From NCBI GenBank assembly GCA_017165825.1, contig CM029393.1, positions 4,773,468 to 4,837,467 of the forward strand: a DNA stretch of 64,000 bases, given 5' to 3'. The stretch is from Hepsetus odoe (lineage: Eukaryota; Chordata; Actinopteri; Characiformes; Hepsetidae). The notes below the pieces were generated by a model. It made no database searches. It saw only the letters and a program-made list of their open reading frames with translations, and was not told the DNA's origin. The position numbers and the translations under genes are program-made. Positions within the stretch are counted from its first letter, which is position 1. Each line of letters opens with the position of its first letter. Of this stretch, positions 9,336-22,205 are shown piece by piece.

Positions 9336-12328
9336 CTGAGAAAACATAATGAAGAATAAGGTCAGGTCATGATTTTCAAAATACTACCCAAAAGTTTGGA
9401 ATTGTTGCTTTAAGGTTAGGAATCAAGTTTTTAATAACAATTATTATTGTGGATTACGTCCTAAAAAAATCGTAGCAGTACCTTATTTGGAAAGAAACAG
9501 CCAATCACACTAAAAATCTTTTAACCCAAAGGAGAAATTTCAGCAGAGATGCAAAATTAGCAAATCAACATAGTTTTAAAAAAAAACTATGCCTTATATG
9601 GAAATTTCAGCAGTGTGTGAAGTTCAGAAAATCAGCCATCACACCAAGCTTTGACTGGCATTTCTATGCCTGGTAGAATTAAAATTAATGTTCATTTTAA
9701 AACTTATGCAATTAAACTTAACCATTATTGGGATATTAAAATGGTGTTACACGAAAGAAAATTTAAAGTACAGGAAATTTAAGCTGTGAAAATGTTTTAG
9801 TTTGTTGGAGTGCAACATATATCCATTATGAAGTGGATGTTTATTATTTTATTATTTCATATAATGGTAAAAATAAAAAATTAACATTTCATAGGTTGAG
9901 ATGCATATGGGATGCATAAAGATACACAACTATGTTGCATTTTCCTAAATTCTTTCAAAAAAAAAAAAATTAAAAACTGGCCCAAGGTCCCTGGCTTTTA
10001 AGGGTTACAAGACTAAAAAAGTTAACAGTATAAGTACTGGAGGCTTTCATTTAGCAAAGAGATCCTAATCCATCAATTTTTCAATGTATGCTTTACTGAT
10101 AAACAGATGCATTAATAAAAACACCTATGAATGTTCCCATTTTGCCTGACTGTTTTTAATGACAGCAATTGAATTATACAGTAACCCTTGCTGCCCCCAG
10201 AAATTTAGTGCATAAAAAGTTGACAGTGAATCTGAGCAGTTGGGGTCAAATCAAACAGAACATAAAAACATTGATTCTACCTGCTTGTCTGAGTGATAAA
10301 GGCAGGTGAGGGTGAAAGGCAGGACTTGCAGAGTACAGAAGGTGAAACCTGTCGCAGCAGCCATTATGGTTACCAGAATAATGCTATTAGACAAGGTCAT
10401 CACTGCGGTGGTCACTGCAAGCAGTGCCACGCTGCTCAAGTACAGTGCCCGGGCACCCACACATGCCACCATGCGCTCCATTAGCAGAGAGAAGCCCACT
10501 GATGCCACACACTGGAGGAACAGGCCTAGACTGGCCATCCGCACTCCTGAAGGACGACAGTAACACTCAGTGGTTTGACTTGACATGGATGATCAGAGCT
10601 ACCAGCAATTATTGGAATTGATTAATAAGTCCACAATTATGCCTTCTCATGGGTCAACAGCACTACAATCACTCACATTCTCTGTGCAACAATGAAAATG
10701 GAACTATATCGCAGTTTTGGGGCAAAAAATTGGTCTTTTACAGTGCAGAGGAATAATAGATCACCCCTTATACTTCTTGTACTGCAAACTGACAGTGATC
10801 ACATGCAGGGCAGATCTACAGGGTGACACGTGCTACCTCCATGGTGCGTGGCACCAAAATTCTGTCGCTCCAAATATAGGACACAAACTGCTTTAAGTCT
10901 CTAAACTCCCAAAACTTTGTGGAAAAATAAAATCATCTATTATTTGTCATAGCATTCGTTAATGCTATGGGTCCATTAGTCTCAAGAAACAAGACAAATG
11001 GAAATATGAACCTACTTTGAAGCTTAAGGCTAAATCTAGGGTAAGGGAAGTTGTTCAGGTCATGAATGTAAAAATCAGATTTTGTTCCACTGCCTGGATA
11101 CCTCAGCTGTTGGTTTAAGCAAACAAGAGATGTAAGGTAGTGTGAAAAAGCTTAGGGAAAATTTTTAGTCTTTGGATCCATATCTGATTGTTTTCTATAA
11201 ACGGAGACAATCTAACTCACAGTAGATATAAATTACAAAAAAAAAAAAAAAAAAAAATACATTAATGGTACATTCACTTCTATATTTTACATTAGCGTTA
11301 GTACAATAAAATATCTACAACTAGAACGGTCAAGTCCACAACAGAGTACACACCTTCCTCATAGCGGAGCCGCTCCAGGGAGCCTGGCTTTGCACTTGGT
11401 ACACCATCATACAAGCCTTCCCCGACAAAGTCTGTGTAAAACAGCACAAAAGTCATGAGAGCCATCCAGCTGCAGAGCTCCGCCACAAAAAGCCTGCCAA
11501 TGACCTTGGGCATGCTGCAACACAGTGAGTAGAGCCTCGGTACCACTGAGAAGAGGTTTGTCTGGGTTCGTCGAAACAGTTGAGTCATGGAAAACAATCC
11601 ACGAGGCCAAATGCAGATGCTCCACAAGTTTGGGACTCTCCTAGACACCTCCAGTCCACTTCCTCCATGTCCTGCTGTTTGTTCCTCTGAGATGAAGACT
11701 GTGGTCATCAAGCAGATGAGGAAAATAACAGTAAGGAGACAATAAATAAAGGCCTCTTGGCCTCCCAATATGGCAGTGGCACCCAGGGTGCTCCAGTCCA
11801 CAGCAGGCAAAAGATAACCCACACAGCCTCCCAGACTGAGCATGAGGGAGTAGACTGAGAAAGCCTTACGGCTCTCTTCTTCACCTGGGTAAAGGTCTGA
11901 CACCAGGGCCTCCAAAGGAGTAAAGCAGGCTTGTCCACAGAACTGCATGATGCAGATAGCAACGACTAGCAGCAGGACCTCCAGCCATTGATGGTGATGT
12001 TTAGAGAAGAGTGCAGCAATCTGGGGAACATGGGGGATGACCACAAGTCCAACCATCACACCAATGCACAAAGCCCAAATAAAAGGACGACGCCGTCCAT
12101 ATCGACTCTTCAGGCTGTCACTTGCTGAGCCAATAGGTGGGACGAATATTAACCCCAGTATAGGCCCAACTGCTGTAAGAATATGGAAAAGAAAATTAAG
12201 ATCAATTTTAACTCATTCCAAATCTGTTTTTAAGCATGAAAGTAATATTTTGGCAAAAAAAAAAAAAAAAAAAAAAAAACCCACACAAACAAACCAAAAA
12301 AAGCCACATTAATTATTCAAACACACAC

Positions 12329-12374
<46 letters not shown>

Positions 12375-12381
12375 TACATAC

Positions 12382-12422
<41 letters not shown>

Positions 12423-13323
12423 TCTTCTATTGTACAGTTGGGCAATTACCTAAGTACAAGATATCTGATATGTCTAAAATAAAAATAATAATTAAAAAAA
12501 TTCAGTGACGATTGTCTAATTAAACACACTGGTTATGCTTAATTGTTAAGCCTCTTAAAGTAAACATACAGAGTCAATAAAAACATCCTGGTAAAAGCTG
12601 GGGGATTTAACAGCAACAGGATTTGGTGAAACTAGATTTGCATTTTAAAATAATAACTTCCTTTTAGGAAAGTCCCCTTACCTTATTTTGAACTTGTATG
12701 TTGTGCTTCACACAGAATATTAAATATTGCTACTAATATCTGATGGCAATAGGGATGTTAGTTTGCACCATCTGCAGACTGTTAAAAAGCTCCCAATTTT
12801 GATTTGCCCAGATGTCTTAGAAAGTTGGGTAATTTAAGGTGAAAGTTAGGACGGTCTAGTAGGAAGTCAAATTCATCCCTTATTGGAAATTTCTTATGTT
12901 GGGTTTGAGGCAATAGCTTAAAAAAATCATATAGTTAGAGTATGAGTAGAAGCTTTCAAAAACTAGCCTTGTAGCTCCAGTGAATAAAGAAACAAACTCT
13001 GGTCTTTAAACATTTTTAGGCTGAGCACATTCAGACATTCACCCAACACTGAGTAATCCAGTTTATTGAGGAGCTAGCAGCTTTGTGAAAGTACTAAAGA
13101 CAGGAAACCTGAGATGATACAAAGATATGGAATATTTCCTCTGACCAATTATGTGCTCCAAGTTGAGAAGTTCTCACTCACCCAACACCATGGTCATGAA
13201 GTGCTCCTGCATTCCAGCCTCCAGCAGCATGGGAGGAATGTAGATGGTCCCAGTTGCCATACATATTTCCAGCCCACATGTCAATACATTGACCAAGAAA
13301 AGGTCAGAGAGCCTGGCATGCAT
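8913..13323 (-). CDS. slc45a3: Solute carrier 45 member 3 (prostein), complete coding region in four exons
   Basis: A 12-helix major-facilitator transporter; the SLC45 family is linked to proton-coupled sugar transport, and human SLC45A3 is called prostein. Coding exons are 13323-13182, 12172-11354, 10546-10281 and 9335-8913 (stop TGA). All introns are GT-AG; phases join as 1, 1, 0 and the total is 1650 bp, i.e. 549 residues against 553 in human. Matching blocks in order are the first helix with GLEIC (17-21), the SLC45 loop RYGRRRPF (71-78), a CGQACFTPLEAL block, a LFVAELCSWMALM block, and FLLSQVVPSLFMGSIVQ-type sequence near the C-terminus (SLFMGSIVQ). The start is the ATG at 13323, preceded in frame by TAG three codons upstream. 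This makes the N-terminus shorter than the human protein's. nucks1 lies upstream on the same strand. Confidence 0.93.
9336..10280 (-). other. slc45a3 intron 3
   Basis: AT-rich, no coding sequence or clear repeat; a short poly-A run at about 9958-9969. Confidence 0.7.
10281..10546 (-). CDS. slc45a3: slc45a3 coding exon 3
   Basis: 266 bp between acceptor tccttcag and donor CAG|GTAGAA. Encodes residues 321-409 (SLGLFLQC, GFTFCTLQVLPFTL), which align with the same blocks of human SLC45A3. Confidence 0.92.
10547..11353 (-). other. slc45a3 intron 2
   Basis: Non-coding. Poly-A tract at 11237-11257 on the plus strand. No transposon recognised. Confidence 0.7.
11354..12172 (-). CDS. slc45a3: slc45a3 coding exon 2
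   Basis: 819 bp from acceptor ttcttacag (12173) to donor GAAG|GTGTAC (11354/11353). Encodes residues 48-320 and one base of codon 321, including RRRP, the FTPLEAL block and most of helices 2-7. Confidence 0.92.
12173..13181 (-). other. slc45a3 intron 1 with microsatellites
   Basis: Contains poly-A at about 12256-12280 and the long (TA)n/(CATA)n tract at 12329-12420. The remainder is unique AT-rich sequence. Confidence 0.7.
12329..12420. repeat. (TA)n / (CATA)n microsatellite
   Basis: Alternating TA, then CATA units (12376-12393), then TA again. Apparent reading frames across it are artefacts of the repeat. Confidence 0.95.
13182..13323 (-). CDS. slc45a3: slc45a3 coding exon 1
   Basis: Encodes residues 1-47 and one base of codon 48, covering the first transmembrane helix and the MTMVL block. 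The donor is G|GTGAGT at 13182/13181. The exon probably begins in 5' UTR at about 13503, after acceptor tttctcccag. Confidence 0.88.
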
Positions 13324-13503
13324 GGCCAGACCCTAAGCTCTTCGACTTCTCTTTCTCTCCTCCTTGACCTAATAACATGTGTGTGAAACAAAATCTCTGG
13401 CCATGGTACAAAGGAATGCTCTTGTGACTGTGGATCTACATGACTGGTTGAAGATCTGAAGATCTGAGAGGTTCATCCATCTCCATGTGCCCTCCATAAT
13501 GCC

Positions 13504-15199
13504 TGGGAGAAAAAAGAAGCAGCTTAGTTCTGCTTCATGTCTAAAAATACGCTTCTACAGACATAAAATTCATTATGCAACTTAATTACAGAGTATAGTG
13601 TTTGTTTCTCAGATTGTCTTCGTTCATGATTCCCCCTGAGGACACAGAAGCTGTATCTAGACAAAACAGTGCTGACTAATCAGCCTAATCCTTCAGTGCT
13701 TGTTGAAACACAGAGGAGATCTATAGGAGTCGTTTTTTTTTTTTTTTCCCCAGGGGAAGGTGCACATTTGGTGGAAGCATCCACTTCTGAAGGGTCACAG
13801 TATACCTGCCACACCTGATTCATCTAATCAGCTCATTTCCAAGGCCTTCATGTGTGAAATTAGGCAAAAGATGGAAAAGTTCATGCTGAGCATGAAAGTC
13901 CTCTAATGTTAATACCTTGAGATTCTCTGTAGGGAAAATACAAAACTGCAGTGCAGGTGGAGTGAGATGTTTAATTAAGTGTAAAATGGGGTGAATGAAC
14001 TACAAAGCTGAATCTGATAAGTGTGCAAACAATGTTAGGTCAAAATCAAATTTGAACAGTTTTCCTCACCAGCTTTGGTGAGATGGTCCAGATATGTTTG
14101 ATATCTGTTTTTTTGCTTTTGCACTTGGCTAACCTGGGTAACACCCATGAAAATATACACTATCAAAGTTCACATTAAATTTGAAAATTTAAGCAGTGAA
14201 AATTATTGTCAAACCTCAAGCATTTATAGTTTCACTATAAAGTTCAACCATGAACATTCAATCAAAAAACTCTTGCTTTACTCTGACGTGAATGGCCACC
14301 TTTTCTTGTCATTACATTTAAGTTTTTTTTCCTTTAAACTTCATAGTACCACAATGCCGAGTGCCATTTCACTGTAAATGTTTCTGCGAAATGTTCAAAA
14401 TTTCATAAAACTGTCTAACAGTTTGCAGTATTACTATGAAATTTTTAACAGTGCATTTTCCTGGCTATCTAAGAGGACATGGAAGTTTGCACCAGTGAAC
14501 TGAAAATGATTATATGCTTTCTGATGCCGTTCTCACAATATTAAATATACCAAAGCACCATTTTGAAGCCTAAAGTGGGTGTATATTTTTATAGAAAACA
14601 GTGTTGCTTAATTTTCACAAACCACACAGGCGATTTTTATTTGAGTGTTATTGTGTGATGGTTTTGGGCACAAGGTAATTGGCGGGACATATTTTTCTGT
14701 GCGTAATAAATTTGGAAATCTAATCTGATCAACACATTCAGAATTAGAGTGAAACTGTTAACATTGTTGATTGCTTTTCTGCAACATCATGTGCTGCAGT
14801 TAAAGCCAAAAACCGTTGCATTGAGCCCTGCTATGTGTGAACAGGACCAGGCTTAACCCACAGTGAACTGAACGGGCTACTTTGTATTAACGCATTTGCT
14901 GTCTAATTTCTGTGGGAGGTTAAGACTCTTTGGGTTGCTTACGTCTTTCAAAATGACAAATAAGCCTTTACTAAGTGGAGGTTTAATGATGAAACAACAC
15001 AAAAAAAAAAATGTTAAGTCCAAAACTATGCTTAATCGTGGTCCTCAAAACAAGCTCTTTTAATAAACTCTAGGCTGAGTTTAAATGGGCTTACAGCAGG
15101 AAGCTAAAATGTGTTACTGCCACATTTAACTCACCACCCATTTAGTCAACTTGCTGTTGCTAGCCAAGTCACACTTGCACATGCTGTGCAAACACTCCC

Positions 15200-15239
<40 letters not shown>

Positions 15240-18200
15240 CCATCATAAAAGCACTCATGTACATATTGCCTAAAAGATGTTTTTGGGACGTTCACCTTGC
15301 CCACCCTGTTTCCTTCTGGGAAAAATTAATTGAGATATATTCAGCATAACTGCTGAAAGGGCTTTTCTCATTTTTAATCAAATTTGATCAAAATATCTGA
15401 ATAATAATCCATGTTCTTATGCTCTAATCCATGCTACTACTGCAACCTACTGTTTCTAGGCTGGTCTCACTATACAGAAGGTTGACAAACAAACAAACAA
15501 ACAAAAACACTTAATTGTTAAACGTGAACAACATATGGCAATTACTTTAATCATGTGAAAGCCATTAACTATTCATGTTTGGAAACAAGCAGATAAATAA
15601 GTCCTTTCTGGGAGATGATGGTACTTTGTGTTAACTGAAGCTATTTAATCTGTTATGCTCACATCATATCTTTGATATTCACATCCCAGTAAACAGCCAG
15701 TGAGTCCTTATTTAATGGGGATAAATGGGGCAAATATATTTGATTTTGGAAAGTAAAACAAAGTGGCACAAAGAGCATTACAAGTTGTATGCCTTTTGTC
15801 AATAATTCAAGAAACAATTGTGACAAATCCTAACTTTTGGGATTCATTGGCAGCATATTGCCTAAATTTCAAATAATTCACATTTGGTCACACTGTAAGA
15901 GTGAAGGGGGTATTTTTCAAGCATGGGGGCAAAATTACAATTAAATTGGTCTTTTTTTTTTATACTACGGCAAGGCTTCTACACTTTTCTTTTTGTAACA
16001 GCTGATCTTAATTTACTGGTCATTTCCAATAATTTCCATCCGACATGCAAGTCCCTTTTTTTTTCTTTGAAGGATATTTGGAAAATATGAGCACCGTTTC
16101 ATTTGTATTTGCTTTACTTTGTGCCATTTGGCTATTTCAGCGATCTGATGTAAAAGTAGGGTGCTGATGTGCGGATGGAAACGAAAACATGTTGCTAAGG
16201 GCTCTGAGAGTGATACAGCCAATGGACAGCTGTGTTTTATTGCCTATTTGCCAACCTGGGTGTAACACTCTTTCATTTGGCAATACATAATCTTTGGTTT
16301 AAGTGTATGAAATAAGCATTAATATTCACTGAGCTATGTGTGGAAACAATAAGTCACACTTAAGTGGAGTAGAATCCGAGGCTGGTTTTGACATGTATTT
16401 TTGGAGTGTATCAAGCTCTAATTAGTTCCTTCAGGGACAATGCGTGATCATGTCTGTGATCTTGTGATTACATCCGTGTAGTACAATTATAAAACGTCCC
16501 AATGTAAATGTTTTCTACAGTAAAGCCTCATTAACTCTTTAACTTTTGAACATGCGTGCAGATCTCTCTTTTTTCTGAGTTAATTTTATAAACATGACAA
16601 GTATTATGAATCATTTCCATTTATCGCACATTTGACAAGTTATCACATTTCAGTAATATGGCTTTTTGATGAAAGACCTCACGATTAAGCTTAAATTTAT
16701 CGAACGATTGGTAATATTTGCATTTTAGGGTAGTGTCTGCGCTGCTGGTGTGTACTGTACTATATTCTTAACCAAATAAACCCAAACTATAAATATTCAG
16801 GAAAAATGACCTTACATTATATTGTCACAATTTCGAAGTAGGTATTTAGCTTCCCAGTCATAAGTTAGTATCGACATCATTCAACAATACAATACATTAA
16901 TACAATTTACTACAATAAATTGATAGTCATATTAATTACAATAGTGGAAGATGTTTCACAGAAAACTGCTAGTTAAACACATTTTGAGCATAGCTCTGCT
17001 GAAGAGTGGTTTAAACTGTTAATACATACAGTTCAGGTTCCTCAGGATGGTATCTGATCAGGCTCCTGTCTTTAATCTCGCTAGTAAGTGTATGCTTTAC
17101 TGATCCTCATTTTACTGAGAGCTCAACTGCATCTCAAGAATGAAGCCAATAGTAAGGAGGAGTTTAAACAAACCAGGAAATAAGATGACTAATGTAGGCT
17201 CATGCCTGCAGGGAAACAAATCTGACGTCTACATATATTCAGCATTTTCGGCACATGGTAAGATTACACCATGTCTGCATGTCACAAGAACCAATCTGAA
17301 AAGTGTAGTCTGTTCCCTCACCCCTTTTCATTACCTGCGCTTGGGGTTTCTCCAGGTCTTTTTTTTATCATTTTGTTTTCACCTGAAGGAATGTGAAAAT
17401 TATACTCATCACCTTAATATTCTCAAACCACATTTATATTGATGTGTCGCTGGATAAAGATGTAGCAATAATAAAAGTGGAAAATGAGGGACAATCCGTT
17501 GAAACTACAATAATTCTTAAAAAATGAAAATGAGCTGAACGTTCCAACAATGACTGAGGATGTTGATGTAAAATAAAAATGAAATGCCTACTTTTTCCAC
17601 AATTTTCTTCCCAGTTGAGTCATGTTTAGTTCCACCACTGCTCGTTTTTATTTCAGGAAGCGTTGCAACACCTGCCAGGTTGTCAGGTAAAGGGACTGGT
17701 GAGGTGAGGTGGGTTGGGCACTGACTTGACATCAGCCATGATTCTAAGGAAGCTTCTTCCCAACAGATCTTCTCATCAGAGTCTTGCTAAATTGACCATA
17801 AATTTAAACTGCATGTGTGGGTGTCATAAGTCATGATCTCTTTTTGTCAGAAGATCTTTTTCCAAAAATGATTCAAAAAGTCTTTTTGAATGTCTGCAAA
17901 ACTATTTCTGTTATCAGCGAAATATTAGACAACGCGTGAAAATGATGTGATCTGAAGTTTTTTGTGGAGAAAAGAGCATTTCCTTTTACAGCAAACAGAA
18001 TGACAGAGACCTGGGCATCTGAGCATTATATTAAATTAATTAATTCACCAAAAACTCATTTACATTTCTCAGGTGCATTTTAGGCTTTCACTGTTAATGT
18101 TTTATGTACATATTTTTCTCTTGTGTTTATCCAGCTCTTAGACTGCTTTGGTAATGCTCACACCCCTGCCTTTAAAAACATTGAAGCATTGTATTTTAGA

Positions 18201-19040
18201 TCAAAAGGATACCAAAGGAGAACAATAGCGAACAACAAACTTGACCGATGCTGGATGTGCTGAGAAGGTTCACTGCAGTTCTAAAGGGAACTCAGGATTT
18301 CTGTTGGCCTTTTGTTGGTCAGGAAGAGCAGCCAAACTAGGCACCTGCTGAGCTGCTTCCAGACTGTATTCATATCAGCCTATGAGCAAAATCGCAGCAG
18401 TTCCCTACTGCACTCTCTTGGCTGGAGTGAGCTCAGAATGGCTTGCTTTTCATGACTCAAAAAAAATGTTTAACGTAAATCTTTATAAACTCATGATCAG
18501 GTGCAGTCATGATCATGAAGTCTTTTTTTTATTGTAATCTTAGTTGTCAAAAATAATCAGTAAAATATTGTAAAATAGTAAAAACATTCATATAATAAAT
18601 GTTGACGGCCCAAAATGGTACTAAACACACAATGCTTATCACGTACGTAACTGCAGTCAGCCACAGAATTGTGTCATTTCTGTATCCTCTTACTTCCATG
18701 AAAATCTATATAACCAATTCCCTTTTTTCTGCAGCTAAGGTCAATGCTTCACCACTTCCGTTGTTCCTCAAAACTAATCTGCTCATTCAGCTTAAAAGTT
18801 CACTATGTTCATCCGAATGACCTGGGGCCTGTTTCTTCATTTCAGCATTTATCTGGAAACTCCTTCACCAAAAGTAGGTTTTCTGATGCTTCAAATGAAT
18901 GAGCAGAATCAGTGAATTGAATGGTGATGTTATTGATAAACCTTGCTCCAGAACTCACACTGTACCCTGATAAAGCTCTTTTTGTACAATACCAGTCGTA
19001 ACTTTAATCATCTAAGAACAACTGAAGAGAACTGTGCATT
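13504..19040. other. Spacer upstream of slc45a3
   Basis: No coding exon recognised. An upstream untranslated exon and promoter of slc45a3 should lie here but cannot be placed. There is no clear CpG island, which fits a tissue-restricted promoter. An (AC)n tract is at 15202-15237 and T runs are at about 13732-13748. 15600-16500 is free of recognisable repeats. Confidence 0.5.
15202..15237. repeat. (AC)n microsatellite
   Basis: About 18 uninterrupted AC dinucleotides. Confidence 0.95.
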
Positions 19041-19045
19041 TTACT

Positions 19046-19227
19046 CACAATTGCTTACATTTACGGCATTAAGCAGACGTTCTTATCCAGAGCGACTTCC
19101 ATGTCCTAATTACAACTCAGGGTTAAGGTCTTGCTCAGGGACCCAGTGGTGGTAGTGCTGGAGGTGGGATTCAAACCTCGGACCTCTTGTAGGCAAGTAC
19201 CCTACCACTAGACCACCGCCACCCCCA
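19046..19227 (-). repeat. SINE family C (teleost 'catttacggcattta' type)
   Basis: On the plus strand it opens with 'acatttacggcattaagcag' and 'cttatccagagcgactt'. It ends with the complement of a tRNA-like A box (accctaccactagaccaccg), with the B-box complement 'gggattcaaacc' between them. Related copies are at 21738, 34281 and 55429. Confidence 0.85.
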
Positions 19228-19289
19228 AGAAAACTGAAGAGAATTGAACATTTTACTCACAATTGCTTCTGTACACCCATCACCCCCAA

Positions 19290-20345
19290 ACATAAAAAAA
19301 CCTCATGTGAAGTGAACAACATTGGTTATCTCACTGCAGTGGCACCAGTGAGTCAGGTATTGAAGTTGCTTAGTTATAAAAAAAAGAATCAGTTAAATGA
19401 TCTGTATTTGACTAACTCTGTTCCTCTCCTAAATGGTAAGCCTCATGGGGCGGTCTGATTCGCAGTCAGTGTCTAAATGTGGTCCAGAGAAGGACAAGCG
19501 CTGAAGCAGCAACAGAATGTATTTGAGCAGCAAATGCCTGTCCATCTGGTCTGATCCCACAGAAGAACTAATGTAGCACAAACTGCTGAAAAATAATGCT
19601 GGCTATGATATCAAGGTGCCAGAACGCAGAGAGTAGGACAGCTTGCTGCATATGGAGCTGTTTAGCTACAGACCGCTCAGAGTGTCCATGCCGACCCCTG
19701 TCCACCCCTGAAAGTGCCTACAAAAGGCACACGAGCAACAGAACTGGATCATGGAGCAATGGAAGAATGTGGCTTAGTCTGACAAATGAAGGTTTCTATC
19801 ACATTTTCAGGAGGGTCTGGTGTATGCTCTCCACTTCAAGTTCAATGGTTCAAGGATTCCAGTTGGTTTAATTGTCATTTCAACCATATACACAGTAGAC
19901 AGTAAACAATGTTCCTCCAAAACCACAGTGCTCCAACATCTAACGTTACATAGAACACACCACAAGACAAGTGCAGACAGGACTAACAAGTGCAGACAAG
20001 ACAACAATCGGTGCAAAAACAATTGCACAACAGATGAAAGAAAACACTCATCCGACAAAGACAGAGCTAGTGTGCACATGAATGTATAGAGTAGCAGTGT
20101 TGTAATGGAGTAGAATGGTTTTTATAAAGTTCACTTGCTGCAGAAAGAGGTGGAACCAGGATATACTATAGGAAGAAGGCAAGCTGGCAGAGGCAGTGTG
20201 ACGCTCTGGGCAACGATAATGGTATTCCCTAATGGTAGTGGCCTCTTTCAGTAGGATAATACACCCTGCCAAAGCCCTGCCAGGACAAAGACCTTGAGGT
20301 GATGACTTGGCCTCTTGACCCAGCAAAGCATCTGTGGAGTCAGTA
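19290..20345 (+). mobile_element. Tc1/mariner relic interrupted by a LINE tail
   Basis: The left part (19290-19855) and right part (20165-20345) resemble a common fish Tc1/mariner family: 'tggagcaatggaagaatgtgg' before a catalytic position, then 'aggcagtgtgacgctctggg' and 'aggataatacaccctgcca'. Many stops are present. A LINE 3' end at 19857-20160 splits it. The limits are approximate. Confidence 0.6.
19857..20160 (-). mobile_element. LINE 3' end fragment (L2/Rex1-like)
   Basis: The plus strand starts 'ttggtttaattgtcatttc' and continues 'ccatatacacag...gttcctcc' and 'acaagtgcagacaagaca'. This closely matches the 3' tail of the minus-strand LINE at 33655-33905. Confidence 0.65.
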
Positions 20346-20349
20346 TTAG

Positions 20350-21085
20350 TTAAACACACAAGCTGGATTCAGTATTGATATTGTCCAGTTAATACAATTT
20401 TGGCTTGTCCTTGCATTTTTCATCTAGTCAAAGAATTTCATCATATGATATACTTTTTTTTTTAAATCATGTGTGTGCACTGTGATTATGAGAATTATTA
20501 TCCATTTGCGTATGTTCCTTCTGGCGACAAGCATGATGTGGTTTATGAAGGGCAGAGTATCGATCAGCTAGATGTTTTGGGGAAAGGAAACCTGCTATCT
20601 CCCCTGCCTCCTCCTGCGGGACACTTTCATCCTCTTTCAAACACATCTGACCAATTGTATTAATACCAGTTGGAAACTGGGCCAAAACGTCCAATCACTA
20701 CAGGATGTGCCAATGATAATTGCAGGAAGCTAATTCATCTAAAAAGAAAACTTCTTTTAAGAAAATCTACAACCCCCATAAAAGAATGAAGTTTTCTTTT
20801 TAATAGAAGAGAAATAAAGATGGTAGATGGTTGGTGGATATGAGCATGTTTCCATATTATTGAGCAGACTGCAACTGAATTCCAGTCTAACTAGCTAGAA
20901 GTCATCCAGACAGTGATTGCAGACACACAATGGAAATTTCTAACTAGTGAATGAGCTGAAGCACCAAATGTCCCTGAGCTTTTCATTTCCAACGTCAAGT
21001 GCTGGCAAAAATGATCATGAAAGTTTTTTGGAGCATTGGATCTCCAATTTAGCACCTTCAGAGAGAGAGAAAGCAAGGAGGTCAC
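20350..21085. other. Gene-free spacer
   Basis: No gene or clear repeat recognised. Confidence 0.45.
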
Positions 21086-21086
21086 G

Positions 21087-21365
21087 GGGTCATTTCCCAG
21101 GTGGGACAGTCCATGTCCTTTCTGCATGGAGTTTGCATGTTCTCCCTGTGTCTGTGAGGGTTTCCTCCCACCATCCAAGGACATGCAGGTCAGGTGGATT
21201 GGAGATGATAAATTGACTGTAGGTGCAAGCGTGTCTGCCCTGTGGTTGACCAGCATTCTGTCCAGGATGTTTCCCTGCCTTTCACCCTGTGAGAGCTGGG
21301 ATAGGTTCCAGCACCCCCATGACCCAAATTAGAACAAGTGACTAAGAAAATGAGTGAATGAGAGT
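21087..21365 (+). repeat. SINE family B
   Basis: Contains the diagnostic blocks in order: 'ttcccaggtggg', 'ctgcatggagtttgcatg', 'tttcctcccaccatcc', 'ggattggagatgataaattg', 'ctgtccaggatgtttccctg', 'agctgggataggttccagca', and a terminal 'aaaatgagtgaatgag'. The tRNA-like 5' end is mostly lost. Confidence 0.85.
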
Positions 21366-21737
21366 TGGTGTGTTTTTTTGATTCAGAACTATTCAGCCAA
21401 CTTGACCTTGCTAAAGCTCTCGTGGCTGAATGCAATCAAATTCTAACTGCAGTGCTTCAAAATCTAATGAAAAAGCTTTACATAAGATGGGGCTCAGAGT
21501 TCAACCAAAAGGGGCAATACTCCGCGATTTCTGAAGAACTGTTGGATGTTTTCAGAAAGTCACGACTTCTGAGAAGATATTCAATACACATGTGTACCTT
21601 CACTAAGAATACAACTGTATATGTTTGAACTGAGATTATATGCAAAGCACTGAATAAAATAATGAATGAGTGACACCATGTGGCAATGTGCATGTAGATG
21701 TGCTATTAACGAATGGTTCTCATCCCTTTTCTAGATC

Positions 21738-21943
21738 ATTTACATTTACGGCATTTAGCAGACGCTCTTATCCAGAGCGACTTACATGTCCTAATTACAG
21801 GGACAGTCCCCCTGGAGCAACTCAGGGTTAAGGGTCTTGCTCAGGGACCCAGTGGTGGTAGTGCTAGAGGTGGGATTCGAACCGGGGACCTCTTGATCCA
21901 GAGGTCCGTAGGCAAGTACCCTACCACTAGACCACCGCCACAA
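21738..21943 (-). repeat. SINE family C
   Basis: Well-preserved copy with 'catttacggcatttagcaga' at 21741, B-box complement 'gggattcgaacc', and the A-box complement 'accctaccactagaccaccg' at 21919-21938. Confidence 0.9.
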
Positions 21944-22199
21944 AGAACGTAAAAGTTTGGAGAAAATTAGAATTTCGCTTTTTTCCTAGATGCAGTCAAT
22001 CAGCTGGTACATTTGCTGGCTGATTGAATACATTTTGTGGAAGGAGAAAAGGAACAAATTAAATAGATTGTCAAAGATCCAGGTTTGATGCAACTTGGTT
22101 ACTGCATTTTCCCTTAAAAAGGCAAACTGATCATCAGAAAACAACACACAATTGAGAATCACAAACAACTAGTTTAAACAGTATAAAAATTATGTTGCT

Positions 22200-22205
22200 T
22201 TTATT
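22200..22205 (-). terminator. nucks1: Polyadenylation signal of nucks1
   Basis: AATAAA on the minus strand, about 3.28 kb beyond the stop codon. Chosen because the repeat-free tract ends here; nearer weaker signals may also be used. Confidence 0.5.

Noticed and set aside
12037..12508. Plus-strand frames with lysine and Tyr-Ile runs
   Set aside because: Antisense of slc45a3 exon 2 running into poly-A and TA repeats.
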